Of a stretch of 8,934 nt of DNA, positions 1-6,172 are shown in pieces; the stretch's first letter is position 1, and every line of letters begins with the position of its first letter. Position numbers and translations under genes: made by a program. The DNA is from Kordiimonadaceae bacterium (GTDB lineage Bacteria; Pseudomonadota; Alphaproteobacteria; Sphingomonadales; Kordiimonadaceae). Location: contig JABABO010000293.1 in the NCBI GenBank assembly GCA_014238195.1, positions 1-8,934 on the forward strand, written 5' to 3'. Below the pieces are notes generated by a model. The model worked only from the letters and a program-made list of their open reading frames with translations, did no database searches and was not told the DNA's origin.

Positions 1-518
1 ATAATCGGTACGGCCAGTGCGTTTTCATTTGGCCCATCAGGAATGATAAAATCACGCACAGATTTATTAAGGCATTTGGGTTTCCCCCGTGTGGCCAGCA
101 AGCACGGCTCTAGGTTTTTACGGCTACCGTACCCCATACCAAACGCATAGTTGCCCGTGACTGGATTCCATTTCATCCACTCCCAAGCTAACCCTTTATA
201 TTCAAACCCGTAAGCCTCAATCACTCTTTTGCAGTCAAAAATCAAAGGCCAAATACCCCAGAAAAACAAGGCGCAGTCGTTCGCGGCAAGGGCTTCAACA
301 GGCAATTCACACAGCCGTTCTGTTGTCATGCAGGGATAGTGCGATAAGGCACCGCGTTTTGCACCAGCGCTGGACCAATTATTAAAAAGCCAAGGGCTGT
401 CAATTTCAATCACCCTATAGCCGCCGTGTGGCCTGTGGACTGCGTCTTGCTGTATGCCTGCGACAGCCGACATAAAGCGCGGGTCGTCACGGCTGGTGAT
501 CGGCGTGTTAAGGGTCAT
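1..518 (-). CDS. MT-A70 family adenine-N6 methyltransferase, 3' end cut by window edge
   Basis: Probable SAM-dependent adenine-N6 DNA methyltransferase of the MT-A70 family, common in phages. The reverse complement reads open from the ATG at 518 to the window edge (172 codons). Residues 38-43 read EIDSPW, matching the catalytic DPPW motif with Ser in place of the first Pro. After it come the typical substrate-side pattern (Tyr-Pro-Cys-Met near residue 62, then a LPVEALA segment), the core strand CALFFWG, a GFEYKGLAWEW segment, and a GMGYGSRKNLEPCLLATRG block, all in the family order. The C-terminal part is outside the window. The start is fixed by an ATGA overlap with the stop of the Gp37/Gp68 gene (515-517), implying translational coupling. 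It may protect phage DNA from restriction or alter promoter methylation; its target site cannot be read from sequence. A relaxed DSPW motif probably still supports activity, but this is inference. Confidence 0.88.
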   Translation of the reverse strand, partial: MTLNTPITSRDDPRFMSAVAGIQQDAVHRPHGGYRVIEIDSPWLFNNWSSAGAKRGALSHYPCMTTERLCELPVEALAANDCALFFWGIWPLIFDCKRVIEAYGFEYKGLAWEWMKWNPVTGNYAFGMGYGSRKNLEPCLLATRGKPKCLNKSVRDFIIPDGPNENALAVPI

Positions 519-1345
519 TCTTTAAACCCCACGCTTGGCATCAAAACTGAGTTGCTGCGCACACGCGGCGTATCTTGGACACGCAGCGACGCGGGCCACT
601 CAGACATCTTAGCGCCTTTTTTGCACTTTAATTTAACCGGCTGGTTCTCATAGCCAATATAGTTTGCCCCAAGCTGCTTTACGAAAACACGCACGCCCCC
701 AATGCGGCAACTTCTCCTGAGTGCGGATATCCAAAAAACCTTGCACGGGCGCGCGTTGGGGCCACTTTCACCGCCGATAATCGCCCAATGAATATCGCTT
801 AAATCAATCTGTCCAACCGCGCCGATCAAAGGTTCAAAGGATATAAAGCGGACGGCAGCAGGCACTTGGCGTAGCGCATCAATTCTGTGACTGACCTTGT
901 GGTTTTCTACGCTGGTGCCTAGCCAGACATTCGGCAAAACTTCGTCGATAAAGCCAAGCAGAATGTCGCGCATACGCTCAGGTCGCTTGGTCAGGATTTG
1001 ATAGGTATGCTGCGGCGTTTCTTTCATGACGCGCCAGACTTGTTGAATAAAGTGGGTGCTCACATCTTCATGGAAAAGGTCGCTCATGCTATTAACAAAT
1101 ATTTTGCGGGGTTTACGCCACCGGTAAGGCTTATTCAGGACTGCTTGATTCTCCTTCACCACACCCGACCAGACAGCTTTGCCGTTGACTTTTTTAACCG
1201 TGTCGCCGTACAGAGATTTTGTTGCTTTCATGCCTGCCAAGCGGTTCGCCATCGCCATTGCATAACAATTGGTGCAGCCAGCACTCAAGACTTCACAGCC
1301 TACAACGGGATTCCATGTCGCGTCCGTCCATTCTATTTTAGACAT
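515..1345 (-). CDS. Phage Gp37/Gp68 family protein (DUF5131), three-Cys motif
   Basis: A 276-residue protein of the phage Gp37/Gp68 (DUF5131) family. It opens MSKIEWTDATWNPVVGC and has the family signature Cys17-x6-Cys24-x2-Cys27-Tyr, followed by the conserved blocks KIFVNSMSDLFHEDV, QILTKRPERM, WLGTSVEN, RFISFEPLIG, WAIIGGESGPNARP and VFVKQLG. The family is usually described as distantly related to radical SAM enzymes, so the three Cys may hold an iron-sulfur cluster; the substrate is not known. The ATG at 1345 is chosen because the longer upstream extension has no family similarity and would overlap the preceding gene deeply. The chosen start overlaps the upstream gene by 8 bases, and the stop overlaps the methyltransferase start as ATGA. 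The middle and ends look intact, so this is not a decayed copy. Family assignment is strong; function is open. Confidence 0.9.
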   Translation of the reverse strand: MSKIEWTDATWNPVVGCEVLSAGCTNCYAMAMANRLAGMKATKSLYGDTVKKVNGKAVWSGVVKENQAVLNKPYRWRKPRKIFVNSMSDLFHEDVSTHFIQQVWRVMKETPQHTYQILTKRPERMRDILLGFIDEVLPNVWLGTSVENHKVSHRIDALRQVPAAVRFISFEPLIGAVGQIDLSDIHWAIIGGESGPNARPCKVFWISALRRSCRIGGVRVFVKQLGANYIGYENQPVKLKCKKGAKMSEWPASLRVQDTPRVRSNSVLMPSVGFKE

Positions 1346-1724
1346 CAGGCAGCTCCCAGCAAATGAGTTGTCCGTGAAAAGGCATATCATCCTTGAAAAA
1401 ATCCAGCAGGGCTTTGAAATCTGTAAAGCCGTCACGGATGGCAAAATCGTCAGCATCAGTGCCAGCCAGCCAAATGTCATCGCCGTCGTCTTGACTGCCG
1501 TCTTGGCTGATAGATATGCCTGTTGGTGTTATGTGTATGGCACTGGATCGCGTGCAGCGCCCAATACCCAGCCGCCTGCAGCTTTTTGTTCTCATTCCAG
1601 TATATAGATGAACTTTGCCGCCAACCTGCGCATGACCGTTTTTACGCGGGGCGCGGATGGTCTGCGTCTTCTCGCCGCGCTCAACGGCAGCCGCAAACTG
1701 CGCTTTAAAATTATACGCTGGCAT
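1338..1724 (-). CDS. ASCH-domain-like phage protein
   Basis: A 128-residue protein with features of the ASCH domain, a small beta-barrel fold related to PUA that binds RNA or modified nucleosides. The start MPAYNFKAQFAAAVERGEK is followed by KTQTIR (residues 19-24), the usual Lys-Thr-x-Thr-x-Arg type motif, then GGKVHLYTGMRTKSC, and near the C-terminus DGFTDFKALLDFF, typical of phage ASCH proteins. Some ASCH proteins hydrolyse acetylcytidine or cleave RNA; no such activity can be claimed here. The ATG at 1724 is preferred over a TTG at 1751 because it begins the conserved part, although only a weak GGGG lies upstream. It overlaps the previous gene by 14 bases and the next by 8, placing it firmly in the operon. 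Adjacent modification genes suggest a shared role with nucleic acids. Confidence 0.75.
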   Translation of the reverse strand: MPAYNFKAQFAAAVERGEKTQTIRAPRKNGHAQVGGKVHLYTGMRTKSCRRLGIGRCTRSSAIHITPTGISISQDGSQDDGDDIWLAGTDADDFAIRDGFTDFKALLDFFKDDMPFHGQLICWELPDV

Positions 1725-2112
1725 CGGATGCCCCTGTATCCCCTGTATCAAAAACAGCCGTTTTTAGGCGGTAAATCATCAATAATGTCAGGATGAAATG
1801 CACCAGCGCCAAAAAACACCAGCCGCCTGCGGCTAGGATGACCGACGCTAACACTGTGCCACCGATTCCAATGCCCATGTAAGTATCATCGCGGAGTCTG
1901 CGCTTAATTTTCTCAATTTTAGTTTGGCTCATATTGGCAATAAGTTTTTTGCTCATGAGAATACAAAGCGCGGAAAAACAGGCTTTCAGCCAAAATATAA
2001 TAAGGGCTGCGGTCGTTATATGATCATGCGGACCAAGTGTTAAAGCCGCCATCGGGACCCACAACGGATTATTCAGTATTTGCCTGACATTATATGGGGG
2101 CTGCTTCGTCAT
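1711..2112 (-). CDS. Small integral membrane protein, hypothetical
   Basis: A 133-residue protein with no family that I recognise. It shows a hydrophobic stretch at about residues 33-53 and a longer one at about 80-115 that could form a two-helix hairpin (rich in Gly, Ala, Ile, Leu), separated by a basic linker with several Lys and Arg (about 54-76). The tail is acidic and Asp-Thr-Gly rich, coded by two exact copies of a 9-bp unit (plus-strand ccctgtatc at 1732-1749). ATG at 2112 is preferred; an in-frame TTG at 2148 would extend it into the end of the regulator gene. The gap to the regulator stop is only 7 bases and the 3' end overlaps the ASCH gene, so it is cotranscribed. No good ribosome binding site is visible, consistent with reinitiation after the regulator. 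Confidence 0.65.
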   Translation of the reverse strand: MTKQPPYNVRQILNNPLWVPMAALTLGPHDHITTAALIIFWLKACFSALCILMSKKLIANMSQTKIEKIKRRLRDDTYMGIGIGGTVLASVILAAGGWCFLALVHFILTLLMIYRLKTAVFDTGDTGASDASV

Positions 2113-2119
2113 ACGATTT

Positions 2120-2539
2120 TCATGTCCGCTCACTGGATAATATATCAATAATGGCGATGGTTTTTTTGCGGATGCGTGGGTCAGGAATACGGTAATAAGC
2201 TTCGACTAAGCCTTGCGTTTCCTGCTTGTCAAAAACATCACCGTCAGGCCCTGCTTGATCAGGGTTATAATCAGGTAATTTCGTTTCAGCGCCTTCAAAG
2301 AAATAAGCCACAGGCACATCAAGCATGTTTGAGATATGAAACAAGCGGCTAGAGCCGATGCGGTTCCCCCCTTTCTCATATTTTTGGACTTGCTGGAATG
2401 AAACGCCTAGGGTTTGACCAAGCTGCGATTGGCTTAAGCCCATCATCTTGCGACGCGCACGCACGCGGCCACCAACATGGATGTCAACAGGGTCTGGTGT
2501 TTTAATCTCTGGTGTTTTAGTTTCTGGTGTTGTGGTCAT
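2120..2539 (-). CDS. XRE-family helix-turn-helix transcriptional regulator
   Basis: A 139-residue DNA-binding regulator. The HTH_XRE domain covers about residues 22-80: GGRVRARRKMMGLSQSQLG, then LGVSFQQVQKYEKG, then a segment ending LDVPVAYFFEGA. This form, with VDIHVG just before the domain and FFEG after it, is common in alphaproteobacterial chromosomes and prophages. No peptidase domain follows, so it is a repressor or activator without a self-cleavage module. The first 17 residues are a Thr-Pro rich tail (TPETKTPEIKTPDP) encoded by three 15-bp repeats. The start ATG at 2539 overlaps the stop of the upstream repeat gene as ATGA. It could adjust expression of the operon it sits in or of a host gene; the target is unknown. 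Confidence 0.88.
   Translation of the reverse strand: MTTTPETKTPEIKTPDPVDIHVGGRVRARRKMMGLSQSQLGQTLGVSFQQVQKYEKGGNRIGSSRLFHISNMLDVPVAYFFEGAETKLPDYNPDQAGPDGDVFDKQETQGLVEAYYRIPDPRIRKKTIAIIDILSSERT
2493..2537 (-). repeat. 15-bp tandem repeat x3 at the 5' end of the XRE regulator gene
   Basis: Three consecutive 15-base units on the plus strand begin at 2493, 2508 and 2523, each starting tctggtgtt. They code the Lys-Thr-Pro-Glu type repeats just after the initiator Met, outside the DNA-binding domain, and keep the frame. Confidence 0.85.
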
Positions 2540-2775
2540 TTTTGTATTCCTTCTAAAGTTTCACGTATAGTGGCGGCATTGGCGCGCATTTGGCTATAGG
2601 CCGCTTGCCTGTGGGCGGCATTGGCGCGTAATTCCTTGAGCACTGCTTCGCACGCTGCCCTAAAGTCATCGCTTGCCGCTGGTAAGCGATCTGCCTGCGC
2701 TGAAAGGGCTGCCTGTGTTGCCTGTGTTGCCTGTGTTGCCTGTGCTGTCAGTGCTGTCAGTGCTGTCAGTGCCAT
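2536..2775 (-). CDS. Small Ala-rich protein with N-terminal ALT/ATQ repeats, hypothetical
   Basis: A 79-residue protein of unknown function. Residues 2-22 are a low-complexity run of Ala-Leu-Thr units followed by Gln-Ala-Thr units. The rest (about 24-79) is rich in Ala, Arg, Glu and Gln with no Pro or Gly breaks after residue 33 until the end, and should be largely alpha-helical, possibly a coiled coil. No transmembrane segment or enzyme motif is seen. The ATG at 2775 has a purine-rich GGAAGAAAAG just upstream, and the stop overlaps the XRE gene start as ATGA, which supports translation. It could serve as a small partner or leader cistron of the regulator, but this is inference only. The preceding 185 bases separate it from the previous gene, so it may head a sub-transcript. 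Confidence 0.6.
   Translation of the reverse strand: MALTALTALTAQATQATQATQAALSAQADRLPAASDDFRAACEAVLKELRANAAHRQAAYSQMRANAATIRETLEGIQK
2711..2773 (-). repeat. 9-bp tandem repeat x7 in two related sub-blocks
   Basis: Seven consecutive 9-base units run from 2711 to 2773 (plus strand): gcctgtgtt three times, gcctgtgct, gtcagtgct twice, gtcagtgcc. The two sub-blocks differ by three bases at the unit start. They code the Ala-Thr-Gln and Ala-Leu-Thr runs directly after the start codon of the gene at 2536-2775. The nearly identical copies imply recent expansion. Confidence 0.92.
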
Positions 2776-2960
2776 TATCTTTTCTTCCGTATTGTAAGTG
2801 AGTCCTTAGCAGTCCGCCGCCTTTTGCCTTTACCCTCGGCCTACGGCTGCTTCTGACTCGTTCTTTTCCCGTAGCGTCGTACGCTCCTTATATTTCGAAT
2901 GAAATATAAGGCTGGTCCTCTTGGGTTTGGCGTAAGGGCTGCCAGCATTTTAGGATCGCT
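2776..2960. other. Intergenic gap in the leftward operon, hairpin and possible micro-ORF
   Basis: This 185-base gap is the longest break in the leftward operon. It contains the hairpin at 2886-2911. On the minus strand a 35-codon ORF runs 2948-2841 (MLAALTPNPRGPALYF..., very basic C-terminus), but it has no ribosome binding site and the hairpin lies inside it, so I do not call it a gene. No clear promoter was found. The gap may hold a processing or attenuation site that sets the ratio of recombination genes to downstream genes. Confidence 0.5.
2886..2911. repeat. Perfect inverted repeat, 11-bp stem with 4-nt loop
   Basis: CCTTATATTTC at 2886-2896 is an exact inverted repeat of GAAATATAAGG at 2901-2911, with loop GAAT. 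The A/T-rich upper stem and lack of a T run on either strand argue against a standard Rho-independent terminator. It may be a protein-binding dyad, an RNase processing site or a small palindromic element. Confidence 0.85.
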
Positions 2961-3398
2961 TTAGTCAGCGACTTCTTGGTGTTCAACTTGTTGTGTTACA
3001 TGGATGTTGCCGAAATCACCTGAAACCCCAGCTAATGCGGACTCTCGTAATTCCCGCTTCATTTGATGGCGTTGTGCTTTGTTGGCAATGTCAATAAACT
3101 GAACCTCAGCCGCAAGATTTTGGGTATGTGCATCCAACGATATCGTAGCAATAACCCATTGCATCTCGATACTGCTTTGTAAGTCTGGCTCGACATCAAC
3201 AGCGACAACTTTGCAAACTGTCATGTTATGTCGTGTTGAGGTCGGAATGACGATGTAATCCCCTTCGCGGGTAGCTTGGTCCCACGTTTTAAATTCATAC
3301 CGTGTTGCATTGTCTTCTGTCTCGTATGTAGCCAAGATGCAACGAGGCTCTTTATCCAAGAGAAAAACTTTTCGTGAATTGTGTACTGCGTTTTGCAT
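2961..3398 (-). CDS. Hypothetical phage protein
   Basis: A 145-residue soluble protein that I do not recognise. It has mixed alpha/beta character: a strand-rich N-terminal part (FLLDKEPRCILATYETEDNATRYEFKTWDQA), then a segment GDYIVIPTSTRHNMTVCKVVAVDVEPD that looks like a small beta barrel, and a helical C-terminal part ending in a Val-Glu-His-Gln rich tail. There are no Cys clusters, signal peptide or membrane helix. The ATG at 3398 has a good AAGGAAA site 6 bases upstream, and the gene lies 22 bases after the stop of the small ORF at 3421. Position next to the RecT gene suggests an accessory role in early replication or recombination, without direct evidence. Confidence 0.72.
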   Translation of the reverse strand: MQNAVHNSRKVFLLDKEPRCILATYETEDNATRYEFKTWDQATREGDYIVIPTSTRHNMTVCKVVAVDVEPDLQSSIEMQWVIATISLDAHTQNLAAEVQFIDIANKAQRHQMKRELRESALAGVSGDFGNIHVTQQVEHQEVAD

Positions 3399-3420
3399 TG
3401 TAGTTTCCTTTCTTCGTTAC

Positions 3421-3582
3421 CTAAAATTGATAGTGTTGGTGACCCAAACGGGCCATGTCGTCGGCAATTTGCAATGCCGCGCTTTCGTCGTAATTTGCTA
3501 CTTCCACATTTTGGGCAAGATGCCATTGTCTTTTCTTTCTTTCATTTTCAGCCCATGTTCTCTGGTCATGTTCTGAGCCCAT
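3421..3582 (-). CDS. Very small hypothetical protein between recT-like gene and the 145-residue gene
   Basis: A 53-residue frame starting MGSEHDQRTWAENERKK and ending DDMARLGHQHYQF. It is preferred because its stop at 3421 leaves a normal 22-base spacing to the next start. An in-frame GTG at 3627 could extend it. A competing frame starts at 3526 (MASCPKCGSSKLRRKRG, with a CPKC knuckle like a zinc ribbon, and a purine-rich site just before it) but would run on through the first 178 bases of the next gene to 3221, so it is less likely unless there is a frameshift. Charged and probably helical; function unknown. The 5' end lies inside a 13-bp tandem repeat that offers ATG codons in all three frames. 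Confidence 0.45.
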   Translation of the reverse strand: MGSEHDQRTWAENERKKRQWHLAQNVEVANYDESAALQIADDMARLGHQHYQF

Positions 3583-3592
3583 GTTCTGAGCA
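3554..3592. repeat. 13-bp tandem repeat x3
   Basis: Units starting catgttct occur at 3554, 3567 and 3580 with an exact 13-base period. On the minus strand each unit carries an ATG, and because 13 is not a multiple of three the three ATGs lie in three different frames. Total length 39 bases. Confidence 0.85.
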
Positions 3593-3666
3593 GTGATCAG
3601 ACTGCGAGGTATCAACCTGACCACCACTCAGGACACGCTAGGAACGGAACGCGTCGCTAAGCCTGA

Positions 3667-4440
3667 TCACGGTAAATCACCTGGGAAAACATCATCATCA
3701 GGGGTTTGTTCGGGGTCATGTTCGGCTTTTGGTGCATGGTCTGGCTGCTTTTTGGTGTTGTTATCCCTTGTTTCCCCAGAGACTTCCGAAACTTCTGAAA
3801 CTTCCGAAACTTCCTTTACAAAAGCGTCGAGATCACGTCCTTGCTGGGCAAAGCTACCATCCGATTGTTGTTGCATATCGATTGTATCAACCAATTCGTC
3901 ACTGCTGGGTAAGCCCATTGATATTTCAGGGGCAACGGTGTTGATCATCCAAGCGGCGGCACGGTAACGCAGCATTTGTTCAGGCATGGTTTGCCATTTA
4001 GAACCATTTTTATCATACCAACCTTCGGCTTTTGCGAGTGCTAGGGTTATCTCAGGCCCGACCACTTCATTGTTTGTGCGCAGGTCAGTGGCGTAGGCAA
4101 TGCAGCCCCAATCATCTGATTTTTTCTGACCACTAAATCGGTACTGAATGGACGTAAATTTTCCTGACATATTGAATGTGGCGATTAAGAATTTTGCTGA
4201 CCATCCAGGGCTGCCATGCACAATGTAAAGATTTTGCATCACCATCATAGGGTCCGCCCCAAGGCGGTTAGCCATATTACGGGCGATTAGGCAGTTCGCA
4301 GGATTCCCTTGAAATGCTTGTGGTATCAGTGTTGATTTCGCAAGAAGCTGCGCTTCTTTCATCGCAAGGCCAATAGTTGAGAGTGGCTGGTCCTTCGCCG
4401 TTGTTTCGGATTTTGTTTGTTCTGTTAGGTCTGCGGTCAT
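3667..4440 (-). CDS. recT: RecT-family single-strand annealing recombinase
   Basis: A 257-residue recombinase that anneals complementary single strands during phage recombination, working on overhangs made by the exonuclease encoded just upstream. The conserved core covers about residues 25-190: a MAKS-like ALLAKS region (LLAKSTLIPQAFQG), IARNMANRLGADPMMVMQNLYIVHGSPGWSAKF, CIAYATDL, AEGWYDKNGSKWQTMPEQMLRYRAAAWM, and a PEISMGLPSSDEL end motif. These match the RecT branch common in alphaproteobacterial prophages. The tail (about 208-257) is different: four Glu-Val-Ser repeats, then an acidic, Pro-rich, disordered segment ending DDDVFPGDLP. The ATG at 4440 has GGAG about 8 bases upstream. The stop of the exonuclease gene is 25 bases upstream. 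Family call is strong; the tail is lineage-specific. Confidence 0.92.
   Translation of the reverse strand: MTADLTEQTKSETTAKDQPLSTIGLAMKEAQLLAKSTLIPQAFQGNPANCLIARNMANRLGADPMMVMQNLYIVHGSPGWSAKFLIATFNMSGKFTSIQYRFSGQKKSDDWGCIAYATDLRTNNEVVGPEITLALAKAEGWYDKNGSKWQTMPEQMLRYRAAAWMINTVAPEISMGLPSSDELVDTIDMQQQSDGSFAQQGRDLDAFVKEVSEVSEVSEVSGETRDNNTKKQPDHAPKAEHDPEQTPDDDVFPGDLP
3782..3817 (-). repeat. 9-bp tandem repeat x4 in the recT-like gene
   Basis: Plus-strand units acttccgaa, acttctgaa, acttccgaa and acttccttt start at 3782, 3791, 3800 and 3809. They code the (Glu-Val-Ser) run at about residues 208-220, between the recombinase core and the acidic tail. The frame is kept. Confidence 0.88.
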
Positions 4441-4465
4441 TTGGGTGGCTCCTTAATTTATATTT

Positions 4466-5389
4466 TTAGGTAATGATTTGCCCTAGTTGTTCTGATTTGT
4501 TGTTTTGCGCTGGCTTTTCGGTCAAACGAAACCCACGATATGTGGACGCTTTTACGGTATATTCTTGGCGATTTACGGGCGTGGCGATAAGGGTGTAGTC
4601 GCCGCACGTTACGCGGTCTGCTGCGCCTATAAGCGTCAGTAATTCTGCCTTCAAAGCCTGCTTTGATTGCTTGGCTTGTTTTTCATCGATAGACGCACGG
4701 TCATAGGCCGCAACAAGTTCATTCACGCGGTTGTTGGCAGACATATCAATGTCACCGCCGCCAGCGTTGCTGTAAAGCCTGCTGATTGTTATGGCATCTG
4801 CCGTAAAGTCTGGTTCTGGTTCATTGTCAACTTGGACATCGGCCCAAAATTGCATGATGCTATCAAGCATGATTTTAATTGTGCCTTCATGACGAGGCAG
4901 AAGAGTTTTCAGCAGACGGTTACCGCCGACACAGACAATAAGCCCGTGTTCGGATTTGCCTGTGCAAGCAAGCTGTGCCTGGCACTGCAAACGAATATGC
5001 AAAGGCACATGAGTTATTTCATCCCCAGAATTTTTCCAGTCATTATGAAATGTTAAACCATCAACGTTTTTGATTTCCCAAGGTGTATGTCCCCAAACGC
5101 TTTCATAATCCAGCGACACACCAAAACCGCCCACAGACGGATGTTTGATGTAGCGGTGCACACGCCGCAGCTTGAGATCAAAGGCTTGCTGCGCCCATCG
5201 TGCAATGGCAGATTCCATAAATTGACCCGCTTGCACCCGTTCCTTATCATCAAGATTTTGTGGTGAGATGGTTCCAGATTTTTCATGGAAAAGCGTATAG
5301 CGTGTTGTGTAAGGGCTTTTCCCAAACAAGCCTGCAATTTCGCTGCCACCAATATAATTTTGACGTTCAGACAATGATATATTTGTCAT
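4466..5389 (-). CDS. YqaJ-type viral recombinase / 5'-3' exonuclease
   Basis: A 307-residue nuclease of the YqaJ viral recombinase (PD-(D/E)xK) family, the partner of RecT in many phages; it degrades one strand of duplex ends to give single strands for annealing. Visible motifs in order: IGGSEIAGLFGKSPY (13-27), GQFMESAIARWAQQAF (55-70), Asp94 in VSLDYESVWG, Glu105-Ile-Lys107 in PWEIKNVDG (the metal-binding E-x-K), and Gln135/Gln137 in HIRLQCQAQLACTG. All key residues are present. The C-terminal third (about 205-307) has a helical linker rich in Lys and Gln and a small beta segment of unknown role, as in other long members. The ATG at 5389 overlaps the upstream stop as ATGA. Confident family call. 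Confidence 0.92.
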   Translation of the reverse strand: MTNISLSERQNYIGGSEIAGLFGKSPYTTRYTLFHEKSGTISPQNLDDKERVQAGQFMESAIARWAQQAFDLKLRRVHRYIKHPSVGGFGVSLDYESVWGHTPWEIKNVDGLTFHNDWKNSGDEITHVPLHIRLQCQAQLACTGKSEHGLIVCVGGNRLLKTLLPRHEGTIKIMLDSIMQFWADVQVDNEPEPDFTADAITISRLYSNAGGGDIDMSANNRVNELVAAYDRASIDEKQAKQSKQALKAELLTLIGAADRVTCGDYTLIATPVNRQEYTVKASTYRGFRLTEKPAQNNKSEQLGQIIT

Positions 5390-5664
5390 AAACTGGCCCC
5401 CGCTGTTAAATCAAACACAATGGCGGCAAGCCAGATCATCGCCCAGATAAACACAGCGCCAAACGCCGCCTGTAAAAGCAGCAGAAGCCTGTCCTGCCAG
5501 CTTAAGTGTTTCATCAAGCCCCAAACATGAGCCAGAGGAGAGAGCGGCTTAGCAGCAAGGGACAGCAAACCTACGGGCGCCCTTCTGGTCTGGTTGCCAC
5601 CTGCCTTTTTGGGGGAAAGGCGGGTTGGCAAAACTTTATGGGTATGATTAGAGCGCGGTTTCAT
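5386..5664 (-). CDS. Small single-helix membrane protein, hypothetical
   Basis: A 92-residue protein with a basic, Pro-rich N-terminal half and one strong hydrophobic helix at about 58-85 (LLLLLQAAFGAVFIWAMIW...). No family recognised. The ATG at 5664 overlaps the upstream stop as ATGA and its own stop overlaps the exonuclease start in the same way, which supports this start. An internal ATG at 5514 (MKHLSWQDRLL) preceded by GGGG would give a 42-residue protein of just the helix and is a reasonable alternative. A bitopic inner-membrane location is expected with the basic half inside. Confidence 0.6.
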   Translation of the reverse strand: MKPRSNHTHKVLPTRLSPKKAGGNQTRRAPVGLLSLAAKPLSPLAHVWGLMKHLSWQDRLLLLLQAAFGAVFIWAMIWLAAIVFDLTAGASL

Positions 5665-6011
5665 GCACCGTCTGCCAGTTGGTTGATTTCATGGATAATG
5701 GCATCGGTGGCGGCCTCAGCGTTGAGGGCATCGGTAATGTCTTTTGCGAAACCCTTGCCGTACACAAGCGCGTCGGCTTGTGCCATATCCACCAGCCCAT
5801 CAATGGTGCTGATTTGGTCCATCAAGGCCGATAGGCCGTCGATGTTTTCCCCGATTACCTCAAGCCCTGCAACGCGGTCACGGTGCTGCCTTTGGTCGCG
5901 GGGGGCGGCAATGCGATCCCTGATATCATCCAGCCGGTTGTGGGCTTCGCACGTTGCGGCCTTGGCCCTTTGGGCATTTGTAAGCTCGTTTTTATGTGGG
6001 TTTATTGGCAT
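5661..6011 (-). CDS. Small helical hypothetical protein, first clear gene of the leftward operon
   Basis: A 116-residue protein of unknown function, predicted almost fully helical: a charged N-terminal half rich in Arg, Asp and Gln (NAQRAKAATCEAHNRL..., DQRQHRDRVAGLEVIG) and an acidic Ala-rich C-terminal half (TDALNAEAATDAIIHEINQ). No membrane segment or catalytic motif. The ATG at 6011 has AGGGACA about 6 bases upstream. It ends in an ATGA overlap with the next gene. A nuclease-regulating or DNA-end protein role is possible from its position before the exonuclease, as inference only. Confidence 0.68.
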   Translation of the reverse strand: MPINPHKNELTNAQRAKAATCEAHNRLDDIRDRIAAPRDQRQHRDRVAGLEVIGENIDGLSALMDQISTIDGLVDMAQADALVYGKGFAKDITDALNAEAATDAIIHEINQLADGA

Positions 6012-6061
6012 CTGCTTGTCCCTATTTTATTAAAAGCCCTGATTTGGCGGCCCTGTTGCAG

Positions 6062-6172
6062 TTATTGCGGTTCGGGCAAATGCCAAGCCATGACTTGATC
6101 ATCAAACCAAAAGATGCTGACTGCATAAGGCGCTGCCTTGTCGTTGCGGCTTGATGAAATTATTGTATTCAT
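6062..6172 (-). CDS. Possible 36-residue leader ORF
   Basis: An ORF of 36 codons (MNTIISSSRNDKAAPYAV..., ending MAWHLPEPQ) lies upstream of the operon's first clear gene. Its start falls between the -35 and -10 of the promoter candidate at 6162-6191, so if that promoter is right this ATG is not on the transcript. Another overlapping frame, 6126-6022 (34 residues, MQSASFGLMIKSW...), lies wholly downstream of that promoter and ends 10 bases before the 6011 start. Either, or neither, may be translated. Confidence 0.22.
   Translation of the reverse strand: MNTIISSSRNDKAAPYAVSIFWFDDQVMAWHLPEPQ

Noticed and set aside
998..1366. Plus-strand 122-codon frame opposite the Gp37/Gp68 gene
   Set aside because: A shadow of a clearly conserved gene on the other strand, with no ribosome site.
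1345..1480. N-terminal extension of the Gp37/Gp68 protein
   Set aside because: The extra 45 residues are antisense-like sequence of the ASCH gene's frame and the family begins at MSKIEW.
2711..2773. Tandem 9-bp units as a CRISPR array or replication iterons
   Set aside because: There are no spacers, units are too short and contiguous, and they translate in frame directly after a start codon.
3221..3526. Zinc-ribbon-like frame MASCPKCGSSKLRRKRG as the main gene
   Set aside because: It would overlap the first 178 bases of the well-supported gene at 2961-3398; only one CxxC knuckle is clear. Kept as an alternative and a finding.
5506..6033. Plus-strand 175-codon frame rich in Ser, Ala and Trp
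   Set aside because: Antisense to two ATGA-linked operon genes; composition is typical of a shadow frame.
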